A stretch of 64,000 bases of DNA, from positions 1 through 64,000 of the forward strand of contig NZ_JASZYE010000005.1 in NCBI RefSeq assembly GCF_030317145.1. Reading direction: 5' to 3'. The stretch comes from Variovorax flavidus. Lineage in GTDB: Bacteria; Pseudomonadota; Gammaproteobacteria; Burkholderiales; Burkholderiaceae_C. Positions 1 through 8,901 of the stretch are shown here, piece after piece (positions within the stretch are counted from its first letter, which is position 1; each line of letters opens with the position of its first letter). The notes under the pieces were generated by a model that saw nothing but the letters and a program-made list of their open reading frames with translations, was not told the origin of the DNA and made no database searches. Position numbers and translations under genes: made by a program.

Positions 1-285
1 GCCGCGGATCGAGATCTGCAGGTCCTGCGCGAGGTTCTGGCGGTTCTGGATCTGCAGGCCCGGCACCGCGCTCAGGCCTTCGGAGAGCTGCGCCTGCAGC
101 CGCATGTCGCGGATGTCCGAGCCTTCCACCCGGTCCACCGAGCCCGCCACGTCGAACACCGGCTCCACACCACGCGGCGTCGTGACCGTGACTTCGCCCA
201 GGGTCGGTGCGGTCCCGACGTCCTGTGCGTGGATGGAGGACGAAGTGGCGACCAGCAGACAGGCGACGGTAACAGGAAACTTCAT
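1..285 (-). CDS. TonB-dependent receptor, N-terminal part (cut by window edge)
   Basis: Only the first 95 codons are inside the window; the gene continues beyond base 1. The start ATG is at 285 and is followed by a Sec signal peptide ending near SIHAQD. Then comes a segment (GEVTVTTPRGVEP...) typical of the region before the plug of outer-membrane receptors, and the beginning of the plug domain (a DIRDMRLQAQLSEGLSAVPG-like stretch, then QNRQNLAQDLQISIRG). Receptors of this family import iron chelates, cobalamin or other scarce ligands using TonB energy. It lies downstream of the PepSY and receptor genes on the same strand, with a 75-bp gap after the small membrane protein. The ligand cannot be inferred from this fragment. 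Confidence 0.85.
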   Translation of the reverse strand, partial: MKFPVTVACLLVATSSSIHAQDVGTAPTLGEVTVTTPRGVEPVFDVAGSVDRVEGSDIRDMRLQAQLSEGLSAVPGLQIQNRQNLAQDLQISIRG

Positions 286-360
286 GGCGGCGATTCTGCG
301 TCGAGCCGCCACCGCCCGCTTGGAGGGCAAGACCCTATGGCGCCGCGCCTCGAGCCCGGC

Positions 361-555
361 CTACGGATGCCGCGAAGACCGGAACCAGCCGAACCAGATG
401 CCCACCGCGACCGGGATGCCGAGCGTGACCCACGCCAGCGCATCGCCCAGCCCGCCGTCGCTGAAAAGCGCCGACACCAGTCCGATGCAGGTGAGCAGGC
501 CCAGCACGATCGGCCAGCCCCAAACGCGCCAGAAGTGACCGTGATGCGGCTTCAT
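361..555 (-). CDS. small membrane protein of the iron-uptake block
   Basis: This 64-residue protein has a short basic, histidine-rich N-terminus (MKPHHGHFWRVWG), a transmembrane segment (about residues 12-32) and a second hydrophobic stretch (about 41-58) ending in WFRSSRHP. Its ATG overlaps the stop of the PepSY gene in an ATGA arrangement, so translation is probably coupled. Small two-helix proteins of this kind commonly follow PepSY-TM genes in TonB receptor operons of Burkholderiales. I do not know a biochemical function; a role in iron-chelate handling at the inner membrane is inferred from position only. Confidence 0.75.
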   Translation of the reverse strand: MKPHHGHFWRVWGWPIVLGLLTCIGLVSALFSDGGLGDALAWVTLGIPVAVGIWFGWFRSSRHP

Positions 556-1742
556 GTGCCCACCTTTGCCGCCGCCGTCGACGCGGGCTGCGCAACGGGT
601 GCGTGCGCCGCGTGCGGGTCCGCACCTGCCTTCGCCGAAGCCGGTACCGTGTTGCCGCGCTTCAACCACAGGTAGAGCCCGCTGCCCAGCACGATGATGG
701 TCGCGATGTCGAGCAGCGCCCACAGGATCTGCATCGGCATGCCACCGTAGTCGCCGAAATGCAGCGGCTGCGACACCAGCAGCGCCGTGAGGTACCACGG
801 CAGCCTGGGGCTCGCGGTGATCACGCCGGTCTGGGCATCGACGAGCACCGGCTGCAGCAGCCGCGAAGTGAAGGGCTCGTTGCCGCGCAAGAAGAAGGTG
901 TTGTGGTGCGGGCTCGAGAACGCCGTGCCCGGAAAGGCGATGAAGGAAAGCTTCATGCCCGGCGCGCTTTGCAGCGCCACGTCCATCGACTGCTGCACGG
1001 AGCCGCGCTCCGCCATCGGGACCGTCGGCTGCCCCTGATACGGCTTGAGCAGCGCGCTCAACTGGTCGTGCTGCCAGTACTTCACGATCAGGTCGGCCCA
1101 GGTGTTGATCATGCCGGTGGCACCCACCGTGAAGGCCCACACCAGCGTCACGATGCCGAGCAGGTTGTGCAGGTCCAGCCACTTGAGGCGTGGCCGGCGT
1201 TCGCGCCGTACGGTGCCGAATTCGAGTTTGCGCATGAAGGGCGAATACAGCACCACGCCGGAGACGATCGCCACCAGCAGCAGAAAACCCATGAAGCCGA
1301 GGAACAGCATGCCGGGAAGCCCCGCGAACAGGTCGACGTGCAGCTTGAGCATCACGTACATGAAGCCTTCGTCGGTCTTGGGCTGCGCCAGCACCTTGCC
1401 GGTGCGGGCATCGACGGCGACCTGCTTGAAGTCATCCGTCGGCGCCGGCGTCGGGGTGAGCGTCACGAACCAGATCGCGTCGTCGTCCTCCGGCTGCGAG
1501 GCGTACTGCACCACGCGGTCCGGATGCAGCGCCTTGGCCGTCTCGAGCACACGGTCCAGGCTCTCGCGCGGCGTGCTGGCCGGCATCTTCGGCGCTTCCA
1601 CCTCCGTGCCCAGCAGATGCCCGATCTCATGGTGGAAGATGAGCGGCAGCCCCGTGATGCACAGGAGCAGCATGAACACCGTACAGACCAGACTGCTCCA
1701 TTTGTGGACCCAGGCCCAGGTCTTGATTCGTTGGCTCTTCAT
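552..1742 (-). CDS. PepSY-associated TM domain protein, iron-regulated membrane protein
   Basis: This 396-residue inner-membrane protein begins with a basic tryptophan-rich N-terminus and a transmembrane helix (about residues 16-36, CTVFMLLLCITGLPLIFHHE) and has three further helices (around 145-165, 190-215 and 335-360). Two PepSY-like segments lie between them, for example 'VDARTGKVLAQPKTDEGF', which is the usual PepSY beta hairpin. Members of this family (PiuB-like) are repeatedly found with siderophore receptors, where they are thought to act in iron reduction or release. The gene starts 21 bp downstream of the TonB receptor stop and overlaps the next small gene, so the three form one operon behind the Fur box at 3922-3940. 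Confidence 0.9.
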   Translation of the reverse strand: MKSQRIKTWAWVHKWSSLVCTVFMLLLCITGLPLIFHHEIGHLLGTEVEAPKMPASTPRESLDRVLETAKALHPDRVVQYASQPEDDDAIWFVTLTPTPAPTDDFKQVAVDARTGKVLAQPKTDEGFMYVMLKLHVDLFAGLPGMLFLGFMGFLLLVAIVSGVVLYSPFMRKLEFGTVRRERRPRLKWLDLHNLLGIVTLVWAFTVGATGMINTWADLIVKYWQHDQLSALLKPYQGQPTVPMAERGSVQQSMDVALQSAPGMKLSFIAFPGTAFSSPHHNTFFLRGNEPFTSRLLQPVLVDAQTGVITASPRLPWYLTALLVSQPLHFGDYGGMPMQILWALLDIATIIVLGSGLYLWLKRGNTVPASAKAGADPHAAHAPVAQPASTAAAKVGT

Positions 1743-1763
1743 CGGTGCGATTTTGCCGGAGCG

Positions 1764-3905
1764 TCAGAAGCGGTAGGTCGCGCTGGCCACCGCATTGCGG
1801 CGGGCGCCCCACCAGCAATCGCCACGCGACAGGCAGATGGAGTTGTAGACCTTGTCGGTCAGGTTGTTGATGTTCAGCGCCAGGCGCCACTTGGCCGTTT
1901 CGTAGGCCACCATGAGATCGAGCAAGGTCACGGAAGGCGTCTCGGGGGCCACGCCATCCTGGAACTTGCCCATCCAGCGCACACCGGCGCCGGCGGAGAA
2001 GCCCGGCATTCCGTTGACGGTAAAGCGGTATTTGGCCCACGCACCCGCCTGGTGGCGGGGCACCTGGGTCAGCTGCGGATCGACGTCGGTGTAGTTGTAG
2101 AACCCGAGCACGTCCCAGTCCCTGGCCAGCGTGGCCTTGACCTCGAACTCGGCGCCGGTGGTCTTGGTGCTGCCGGCCTGCACATAGTCGATGCCGCCAT
2201 TGGGATCCAGGATCAGGCGGTTGTCCTCGCGCAGGTCGTAGACCGCAGCGGTGAACTGGATGGGCCGGTCGTTCGGCAGGTACTTGACGCCCACCTCCCA
2301 TTGCTTGCCGCGCTGCGGCGTGAAGCGCTCGTTGTTCGCATTCAGGCCAGCCACCGGCGTGAAGGATTCGCCATAGCTCATATAGGGCGAAACGCCGTTG
2401 TCGGCCGCATACATGAGGGAAAAGCGCTTGGTCGTGGCGTCGCTCTTCTCGTCGTCGCTGCCGACCAGGCCGTTGGTCACTTCGTCATGGCGCAGTCCGG
2501 CAAGGACGATCCAGTTCTTGGCGAACTTCATCTGGTCCTGCACGTAGACGCCGTACTGGCGCTGCGTCGACTTCGGGCTGTCGACCAGTTCGTAGGTCGG
2601 GAAAGGCTGGCCGTACAACGGCGCGTAGGCGTCGATGAGCGGCTGGGTGCCGCCGAGGTAGATCGGATAGTCAACGCCCGAGCGCTTGTTCATCGAGTAG
2701 CGGGCGAAGTCCAGGCCGGTGAGCACCTGATGCTCGACGGCGCCGGTCTGGAAGCGGCCTTCGACATTCTGGTCGGCCTGCAGCATGTTGACCTTGGTGA
2801 TGCTCGAATCCCAGAAACGACCGAACAGGCGCTTGTTGACCGGATCCCCGGCCCAGCCGCCCGGCACCGTGAACGAGTCACCATAGAAGCCGGTGTAGTC
2901 GACATTGTTGTGCGTGTAGCGCAGGTTCTGGCGCACGGCCCATTGGTCGTTGAACCGGTGCTCGAAGAGCCAGCCCGCCGTCGAGCGCTCGGTGTCGTAG
3001 CGGTCATAGCCCGGCTCGCCGATGAAACGGCGGGTGGGCAGGATGCCGTTCGGGTTGGGGAGCAGCATGCCTTCCCAGGGGAAGAATTGGGAGGTCGAGC
3101 CCGTCTTGTCTTTCTGGTAGAGCGCCTGGAGCGTCAATGAGGTGGCTGCGTTCGGCCGCCACGTCAGGGACGGGGCGATGAGCTGGCGATCGTCGCGCAC
3201 GTAGTCCACCTGCGTGTCCGCATTGCGGCCCACGGCAATCAGGCGGTAGAGCCACTGGCCGTCTTCGGTCAGGGGGCCGGTGAGGTCGGTCTGAAGCTGC
3301 GTGCGGTTCCAGCTTCCGAACTGCACGCCGACCTCGCGCTGGGTCTCGGCCAGCGGCCGCTTGCTCACCATGTTGACGACGCCCGCCGTGCTCCCCTGCC
3401 CGAAGAGCATGGCCGATGGGCCGCGCAGGACTTCGATGCGCTCGAGCGTGTACGTTTCGGTGCGTGCGTTGCTGGTGTAGTAGTCGAAGTTCTTGCGCAA
3501 GCCGTCGAGGTATTCGTCGGGGTTGCCGCCGCGCACCAGCACGCTGTCAGTGCGCGAATCGACGCCGTAGGCGTCCGAGCGCACGCCGGCGGCATAGCCC
3601 AGGGCATCCTGAACGTTGTTCGCGCCCTGGTCGATCATCTGGTCGCGGGTCACGATGGTGACCGATTGCGGGGTCTCGGACAGCGGCGTGTCCGTCTTGG
3701 TCGCGGACATGGCATTCCTGGCCCGGTAGCCGACCACCGGCGACGTGGCGCTTTCGACCTCGGCGTTCGCATCGACCCGGACCTCGGGCAAGGTCGTCGT
3801 GCCGCCGGTCTGCGCCAGGGCCTGTTGTTGGACGTAAATGGCAAGGCAGCCCGCAAGCATTGCGGCCGCCTGGCGCCGCCCGAAGTTGATCCGCATCGAA
3901 GGCAT
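1764..3905 (-). CDS. TonB-dependent siderophore receptor
   Basis: The product is 713 residues. It has a signal peptide ending near ALAQ (residue 32) and a plug domain with the typical siderophore-receptor blocks 'TDTPLSETPQSVTIVTRDQM' and 'ERIEVLRGPSAMLFGQGS' followed by 'GVVNMVSKRP'. A 22-strand barrel follows and ends in the terminal aromatic motif 'NAVASATYRF'. The length fits the ferric-siderophore receptor subfamily (FhuE/FpvA/FoxA-like), which takes ferric chelates across the outer membrane with TonB-ExbBD. There is no N-terminal signalling extension, so it is unlikely to activate its own ECF sigma factor. An in-frame ATG three codons downstream is an alternative start. Ligand specificity cannot be read from the sequence. 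Confidence 0.95.
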   Translation of the reverse strand: MPSMRINFGRRQAAAMLAGCLAIYVQQQALAQTGGTTTLPEVRVDANAEVESATSPVVGYRARNAMSATKTDTPLSETPQSVTIVTRDQMIDQGANNVQDALGYAAGVRSDAYGVDSRTDSVLVRGGNPDEYLDGLRKNFDYYTSNARTETYTLERIEVLRGPSAMLFGQGSTAGVVNMVSKRPLAETQREVGVQFGSWNRTQLQTDLTGPLTEDGQWLYRLIAVGRNADTQVDYVRDDRQLIAPSLTWRPNAATSLTLQALYQKDKTGSTSQFFPWEGMLLPNPNGILPTRRFIGEPGYDRYDTERSTAGWLFEHRFNDQWAVRQNLRYTHNNVDYTGFYGDSFTVPGGWAGDPVNKRLFGRFWDSSITKVNMLQADQNVEGRFQTGAVEHQVLTGLDFARYSMNKRSGVDYPIYLGGTQPLIDAYAPLYGQPFPTYELVDSPKSTQRQYGVYVQDQMKFAKNWIVLAGLRHDEVTNGLVGSDDEKSDATTKRFSLMYAADNGVSPYMSYGESFTPVAGLNANNERFTPQRGKQWEVGVKYLPNDRPIQFTAAVYDLREDNRLILDPNGGIDYVQAGSTKTTGAEFEVKATLARDWDVLGFYNYTDVDPQLTQVPRHQAGAWAKYRFTVNGMPGFSAGAGVRWMGKFQDGVAPETPSVTLLDLMVAYETAKWRLALNINNLTDKVYNSICLSRGDCWWGARRNAVASATYRF

Positions 3906-3921
3906 CGAGTGATATTTGATT

Positions 3922-3940
3922 GCAATTGATAATAATTCGC
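3922..3940. promoter_or_regulatory. Fur box
   Basis: GCAATTGATAATAATTCGC matches the classical 19-bp Fur consensus (GATAATGATAATCATTATC) at 13 positions, including the central GATAAT block. It is an AT-rich island in otherwise GC-rich DNA. It lies 17 bp upstream of the receptor start codon at 3905, where it would block the promoter of the receptor-PepSY operon when iron is replete. The plus-strand phospholipase gene starts 114 bp on the other side and could also be affected. Confidence 0.8.
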
Positions 3941-4053
3941 ATTCTATTCATGAACAGAATGTGAACGCAACGTCAATTCAGTCGACACCCTGACGGGGAA
4001 CCCGGACATGGGCGGGCCGGCTACGATCCGCTGGCCGCAACAATCCAAGCTAC

Positions 4054-5649
4054 ATGCCCAGACTCTCCGCGATGCCTGCGTCGATGCTTCGTTGCCTGGC
4101 GATCGCGTTCGTCTGCCTGATTTCAGCCTGCGCCAGCTTGCCGTCGCGGACGGTCACGCCGTACAGCCCCGCCGTCACGGCCTCGCCGGCAACGGAACTG
4201 GGAAAGCTCACCGCCGCCTTCTACGAACAGCGCGACGGCGTATCCGGCGCACGGGTGATGCCGCAGGCCGCCCTGGCGCTCGATGCGCGAATTGCGCTGA
4301 TCCGCCACGCCCAGACCGCGCTCGACTTGCAGTACTACCTGCTCGGCAACGACAAGACCGGCAAGCTGATCCTCCGCGAACTGCGCGACGCGGCGCGCCG
4401 CGGCGTGCACGTGCGGCTGCTTCTCGACGACTTCTACACGGTCAAGCTCGATCCCGTGCTGCTCGGACTGGCTGCCCATCCGAATGTCGAAATCCGCCTG
4501 TTCAACCCCTTCGTCACAGGCAGGGACCACACCGCGACCCGCTGGCTCAGCTTTGCCGGCGATTTCAGCCGGCTCAACCACCGGATGCACAACAAGCTCT
4601 TCGTCGCCGACGGGGCCGTGGCGATCGTGGGCGGGCGCAACCTCGCGGACGAATACTTCCTGCGCAGCGCGGGCGCCAACTTCATCGACCTGGACATGCT
4701 CACGGCCGGCCCCGTCGTGACCGAGCTCGAGACGATCTTCGACAACTACTGGAACGCCGAGGTCGTCTACCCGCTGCACGACATCGTCCCGACCAGCGAA
4801 GCGCCCGAAGCGCTGCGGGCAAGATTCGACATCCTCACCTCCGAGGCAGAAGCCCCGCCGCTCGAGCCCCCGCCGGAATCGGACATGTTCGGCGATCCGC
4901 CTGTCAGCGCGGCCCTCGCCCAAGGCAAGCTGGAGCTGATCCCGACGCGCGCCAATGCGGTGGCCGACTCCCCCACCAAGGCGCTGCGCGTCGAGGGCGG
5001 TGACATGCCAGAGCATCGCCCGCCCACCGTGGCAGAGCGCATGCGCGCCCTCTTCGACCTGGCGAAGTCCGACATCAACATCATCACACCCTACTTCCTC
5101 CCGAGCGACGCGGTCATGGACCACATCGCGCGGCTGCGCGCACGGGGCGTTCGGATCACCATCGCCACCAATTCGCTGGCCGATTCGGACGAGCCGCTCG
5201 TCAACATCAACTACAACAGCTTCCGCGCCGAGATGCTCCGCATGGGCGTGACGCTGTACGAGGTGAGTTCGGAGCAGATCAAGCGCAGCCTCAACCTGCG
5301 CAAGGTGTTCCGACAGTCGCGCGGACGCCTGCACGCCAAGCTGGCGCTGATCGACCGCGAATGGGCGCTCGTCGGCTCGCTGAACTTCGACCCGCGCTCG
5401 GCCTACATCAACACCGAGCTCGGCGTGCGCTTCGAAGGCTACGAAGTGACGCACCGGCTGGTCGACGCGTTCCAGGTCGACAACGTCGAGAGCGTCTACG
5501 AAGTCCGGCTGAAACCCGGCACCGACCACATCCAGTGGGTGACGACCGACGGCGAGAACATCGTGCTGGACGAGGAGCCGGATGCGAATGCGCTGGTGCG
5601 GCTGAAGCTGCTGCTTTTCTCCTGGTTCGTTCCGACCGACCTGCTCTAG
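4054..5649 (+). CDS. phospholipase D-family lipoprotein (cardiolipin synthase-like)
   Basis: The 531-residue protein carries two HKD phosphodiesterase motifs. The first is HNKLFVADGAVAIVGGRN, with H near residue 179; the second is HAKLALIDREWALVGSLN, with H near 427. This is the bilobal arrangement of bacterial PLD superfamily enzymes such as cardiolipin synthase. The N-terminus is a lipoprotein signal with the lipobox ISAC (Cys near residue 26), so the enzyme should be anchored in the envelope facing the periplasm rather than the cytoplasm. Phosphatidyl transfer or phospholipid turnover is the family activity; the exact substrate is unknown. Downstream ATGs at codons 7 and 11 are alternative starts and keep the lipobox. 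Confidence 0.88.
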   Translation: MPRLSAMPASMLRCLAIAFVCLISACASLPSRTVTPYSPAVTASPATELGKLTAAFYEQRDGVSGARVMPQAALALDARIALIRHAQTALDLQYYLLGNDKTGKLILRELRDAARRGVHVRLLLDDFYTVKLDPVLLGLAAHPNVEIRLFNPFVTGRDHTATRWLSFAGDFSRLNHRMHNKLFVADGAVAIVGGRNLADEYFLRSAGANFIDLDMLTAGPVVTELETIFDNYWNAEVVYPLHDIVPTSEAPEALRARFDILTSEAEAPPLEPPPESDMFGDPPVSAALAQGKLELIPTRANAVADSPTKALRVEGGDMPEHRPPTVAERMRALFDLAKSDINIITPYFLPSDAVMDHIARLRARGVRITIATNSLADSDEPLVNINYNSFRAEMLRMGVTLYEVSSEQIKRSLNLRKVFRQSRGRLHAKLALIDREWALVGSLNFDPRSAYINTELGVRFEGYEVTHRLVDAFQVDNVESVYEVRLKPGTDHIQWVTTDGENIVLDEEPDANALVRLKLLLFSWFVPTDLL

Positions 5650-5678
5650 ACGCACCGTCCACACCCAAGCGCCCGATC

Positions 5679-5698
5679 CGAGCCTCGCTCGACTTTTT
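5679..5698 (+). terminator. probable intrinsic terminator after the phospholipase gene
   Basis: A short hairpin CGAGC-CTC-GCTCG (5679-5691) is followed by ACTTTTT. It lies 30 bp past the stop of the phospholipase gene and about 100 bp before gnd, separating the two transcription units. The stem is only 5 bp, so strength is uncertain. Confidence 0.5.
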
Positions 5699-5801
5699 CC
5701 GTGGCCGGGAAGATGATGCCCCGCCGCCCCTGCCGTCTATGGAACTCGACGACCAGGACGCGTTCACACATCACCCAACCGGACTCACAGGAGCATTCGC
5801 G

Positions 5802-6815
5802 ATGCAAATCGGCATGATCGGACTCGGACGCATGGGCGCCAACATGACGAACCGCCTGATGCGTGGAGGCCACGACTGCGTCGTGCACGACAACGCCCCC
5901 GCCTCCATCGAGCGATTGGCCGCCCAAGGCGCAACCGGCGCGGCCACGCTGCAGGACTTCGTTGCAAAGCTCGCGCAGCCGCGGGCAATCTGGCTCATGG
6001 TGCCCGCCGCAGTCGTGGACTCCGCGCTCGCCTCGCTCACCCCGCTGCTGGCGCCAGGCGACATCGTCATTGACGGCGGCAACTCCTACTACCGCGACGA
6101 CATCCGCCGCGCCACCGAACTGCGCGCCATGGGCCTGCACTACGTCGACGTGGGCACCAGCGGCGGCATCGCCGGCTTCGATCGCGGCTACTGCCTGATG
6201 ATCGGCGGCGAAGCCGAGACCGTGCAGCATCTCTCGCCGCTGTTCGCCACGCTGGCGCCCGGCGTCGGCGAACACGCACCGACACCGGGCCGCGCCCCCG
6301 GCGGCGGCACGGCCGACCAGGGCTATCTGCATTGCGGCCCGCATGGCGCGGGCCACTTCGTCAAGATGGTGCACAACGGCATCGAGTACGGGATCATGGC
6401 CGCCTACGCCGAGGGCTTCAATATCCTGCGCGGCGCCAACATCGGCAAGCGCTCGCACGACATCGACGCCGAGACGACGCCGCTGCGCGACCCCGCGCTC
6501 TACCAGTACGACATGAACCTGCCCGAGATCGCCGAAGTGTGGCGGCGCGGCAGCGTGATCGGCTCCTGGCTGCTCGACCTCACCGCCGCCGCGCTCGCCG
6601 CCGACCCGGAGCTGTCGAACTTCCAGGGCCGCGTCTCCGATTCCGGCGAGGGCCGTTGGACCCTCCAGGCCGCCATCGACGAGGGTGTGCCGGCGCCGGT
6701 GTTGAGCTCCGCGGTGTATGCCCGTTTCAGTTCGCGCGGCGAGGCGGACTTTTCCAATCGCGTGCTGTCGGCCTTGCGGCACCAGTTCGGCGGCCACGCG
6801 GAAAAGAAATCATGA
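5802..6815 (+). CDS. gnd: 6-phosphogluconate dehydrogenase, decarboxylating (short NAD-type)
   Basis: The enzyme oxidises 6-phosphogluconate to ribulose 5-phosphate and CO2 in the pentose phosphate pathway. The 337-residue product begins with the Rossmann motif GLGRMGANM (residues 7-15). It has the substrate-binding GTSGGIAG block and the catalytic KMVHNGIEYGIM segment (Lys and Asn conserved). At 337 rather than about 470 residues it belongs to the short subfamily, which usually prefers NAD+. The ATG at 5802 is preceded by CAGGAG. The gene ends in an ATGA overlap with tkt, and pgm follows, giving a sugar-phosphate operon. Confidence 0.93.
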   Translation: MQIGMIGLGRMGANMTNRLMRGGHDCVVHDNAPASIERLAAQGATGAATLQDFVAKLAQPRAIWLMVPAAVVDSALASLTPLLAPGDIVIDGGNSYYRDDIRRATELRAMGLHYVDVGTSGGIAGFDRGYCLMIGGEAETVQHLSPLFATLAPGVGEHAPTPGRAPGGGTADQGYLHCGPHGAGHFVKMVHNGIEYGIMAAYAEGFNILRGANIGKRSHDIDAETTPLRDPALYQYDMNLPEIAEVWRRGSVIGSWLLDLTAAALAADPELSNFQGRVSDSGEGRWTLQAAIDEGVPAPVLSSAVYARFSSRGEADFSNRVLSALRHQFGGHAEKKS

Positions 6816-8893
6816 GCAGCGACGCACCGCCACTCGACCTGTTGTGCATCAACACGCTGCGCACGCTGTCCATCGACGCGGTGCAAAAGGCCAATTCGGG
6901 CCATCCCGGCACGCCGATGGGCGCAGCGCCCGTCGCCTACTGCCTGTGGCAGCGCTTCCTGCGCTATGACCCCAACGACCCGGACTGGCCGAACCGCGAC
7001 CGCTTCGTGCTGTCGGTCGGCCACGCGTCGGCACTGCTCTACAGCCTTCTGCACCTGTGCGGCGTGAAGGCGAAGGGGCCGCATTACGCCACGCAAGACG
7101 GCCTCGCCGTCACGATGGCCGACCTGCAGAGCTTTCGCCAGGAAGGAAGCCGCTGCACCGGCCACCCCGAATATGCATGGACCTCGGGCGTCGAGACCAC
7201 CACCGGCCCGCTGGGCCAGGGCGTCGCCACCAGCGTCGGCATGGCCATCGCGCAGCGCTGGCTCGCCGCCACCTACAACCACAACCGGCCCGGCCACGAA
7301 CTCTTCGACTACAAGGTCTACGCCCTGTGCGGTGACGGCGACATGATGGAAGGCGTGAGCGCCGAAGCCGCATCGTTGGCCGGCCATCTGAAGCTCGCCA
7401 ATCTGTGCTGGATCTACGACGACAACCAGATCAGCATCGAAGGCTCGACCTCGATCACCTCGGACGAGGACGTCGGCGCGCGCTTCGAAGCCTACGGCTG
7501 GAAAGTCGTCCGCGTCGCCGATGCGAACGACCTCGAAGCACTCACGCAGAGCCTCCGCGACTTCAACGCCACGCTGGACAGGCCGACGCTCATCATCGTG
7601 CGAAGCCACATCGGCTACGGCGCACCGAACAAGCAGGACACCAAGGAAGCACACGGCGAGCCACTCGGCGCGGAGGAAGTCCGGCTCGCCAAGAAGTTCT
7701 TCGGCTTCGATCCGGACGCGCAGTTCACCGTGCCCGATGGCGTGCGGTCCCACTTCGAAGCGCAGTTCGGCCAGCGCGGCAAGAGCGCCCGCGACGCCTG
7801 GAATGAAGGGTACGCGGCCTACCGGGCGCAACACCCCGAACTCGCCGCAGAGATCGACCGCATGCAGCGCCACGAACTGCCCGAAGGCTGGGACAGCGAA
7901 CTGCCGGCGTTTCCCGCCGACGCCAAGGGCATGGCCACGCGCGAATCCTCGGGCAAGGTGCTGAATGCCATCGCGAAACGCGTGCCATGGCTCCTCGGCG
8001 GCGCAGCCGACCTGTCGCCATCCACCAAGACGGCGCTCGGCTTCGAACAGGCCGGCGAGTTCAAGAGCGGCAACTACGGCGGACGCAACTTCCACTTCGG
8101 CATCCGGGAGCACGCGATGTGCGCCATCGCCAGCGGCATGACGCTGTCGAGGCTGCGCGCGTATGCCGCGACCTTCTTCATCTTCACCGACTACTGCCGT
8201 GGCGCCGTGCGGCTCGGAGCGATGATGGGGATTCCCGTCATCTACATCTGGACCCACGACTCCATCAGCATGGGCGAGGACGGCCCCACGCACCAGCCGG
8301 TCGAGCAACTCGCATCGTTCCGCGCGATGCCCGGCATGACGTTGCTGCGCCCGGCCGACGCCAACGAGGTCGTCGAGGCCTGGCGGGTCGTGATGCAACT
8401 GACGGACCGCCCCGCGAGCCTGGTGCTGTCGCGACAAGCGCTGCCCACGCTCGACCGCAGCCGCTATGCCAGCGCCAGCGGTGTCGCCCGTGGCGCCTAT
8501 GTGCTCGCCGACGCGCCGGACGGCAAGCCCGATGTGCTGCTTCTGGCCAGCGGCAGTGAAGTCGCGCTCTGCATCGCCGCCCATGAGCAGCTGCAGCGCG
8601 AAGGCATCGCGGCGCGCGTCGTCAGCATGCCGTCGTGGGATCTCTTCGAGAGCCAGAGCGACGAATACCGAGACAGCGTGCTGCCGCCTGCGATCGCGGC
8701 GCGCGTTTCCGTGGAAGAGGCTTCGCCGTTGGGTTGGGAACGCTATGTCGGGCGCCGGGGCGCCATCCTCGGCATGCGCTCGTTCGGGCTCTCCGCGCCG
8801 GGCAAGGTTGCCGAGGCGCATTTCGGTTTCGACGCCGCGCATGTCGTCGCTGCCGCCAAGGAGCAGTTGGCAAGGCATGCGCGCCCAGCCTAG
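6812..8893 (+). CDS. tkt: transketolase
   Basis: This 693-residue thiamine-diphosphate enzyme exchanges two-carbon units between pentose and hexose phosphates. Visible signatures are the N-terminal NSGHPGTPMG block (about residues 27-36), GPLGQG, the ThDP-Mg segment GDGDMMEG...NLCWIYDDNQISIEG, and the pyrimidine-binding region GIREHAM followed by THDSISMGEDGPTHQP. The length matches bacterial Tkt. Its start codon overlaps the gnd stop (ATGA), suggesting coupled translation. It continues the non-oxidative pentose phosphate steps after gnd. Confidence 0.96.
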   Translation: MSSDAPPLDLLCINTLRTLSIDAVQKANSGHPGTPMGAAPVAYCLWQRFLRYDPNDPDWPNRDRFVLSVGHASALLYSLLHLCGVKAKGPHYATQDGLAVTMADLQSFRQEGSRCTGHPEYAWTSGVETTTGPLGQGVATSVGMAIAQRWLAATYNHNRPGHELFDYKVYALCGDGDMMEGVSAEAASLAGHLKLANLCWIYDDNQISIEGSTSITSDEDVGARFEAYGWKVVRVADANDLEALTQSLRDFNATLDRPTLIIVRSHIGYGAPNKQDTKEAHGEPLGAEEVRLAKKFFGFDPDAQFTVPDGVRSHFEAQFGQRGKSARDAWNEGYAAYRAQHPELAAEIDRMQRHELPEGWDSELPAFPADAKGMATRESSGKVLNAIAKRVPWLLGGAADLSPSTKTALGFEQAGEFKSGNYGGRNFHFGIREHAMCAIASGMTLSRLRAYAATFFIFTDYCRGAVRLGAMMGIPVIYIWTHDSISMGEDGPTHQPVEQLASFRAMPGMTLLRPADANEVVEAWRVVMQLTDRPASLVLSRQALPTLDRSRYASASGVARGAYVLADAPDGKPDVLLLASGSEVALCIAAHEQLQREGIAARVVSMPSWDLFESQSDEYRDSVLPPAIAARVSVEEASPLGWERYVGRRGAILGMRSFGLSAPGKVAEAHFGFDAAHVVAAAKEQLARHARPA

Positions 8894-8901
8894 GGTCCAT
8901 C

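Noticed and set aside
603..3140. Very long open plus-strand frame opposite the PepSY and TonB receptor genes
   Set aside because: Composition is Arg/His/Gln-rich with no domain, and the opposite strand encodes clear receptor and PepSY families; it is a GC-driven shadow.
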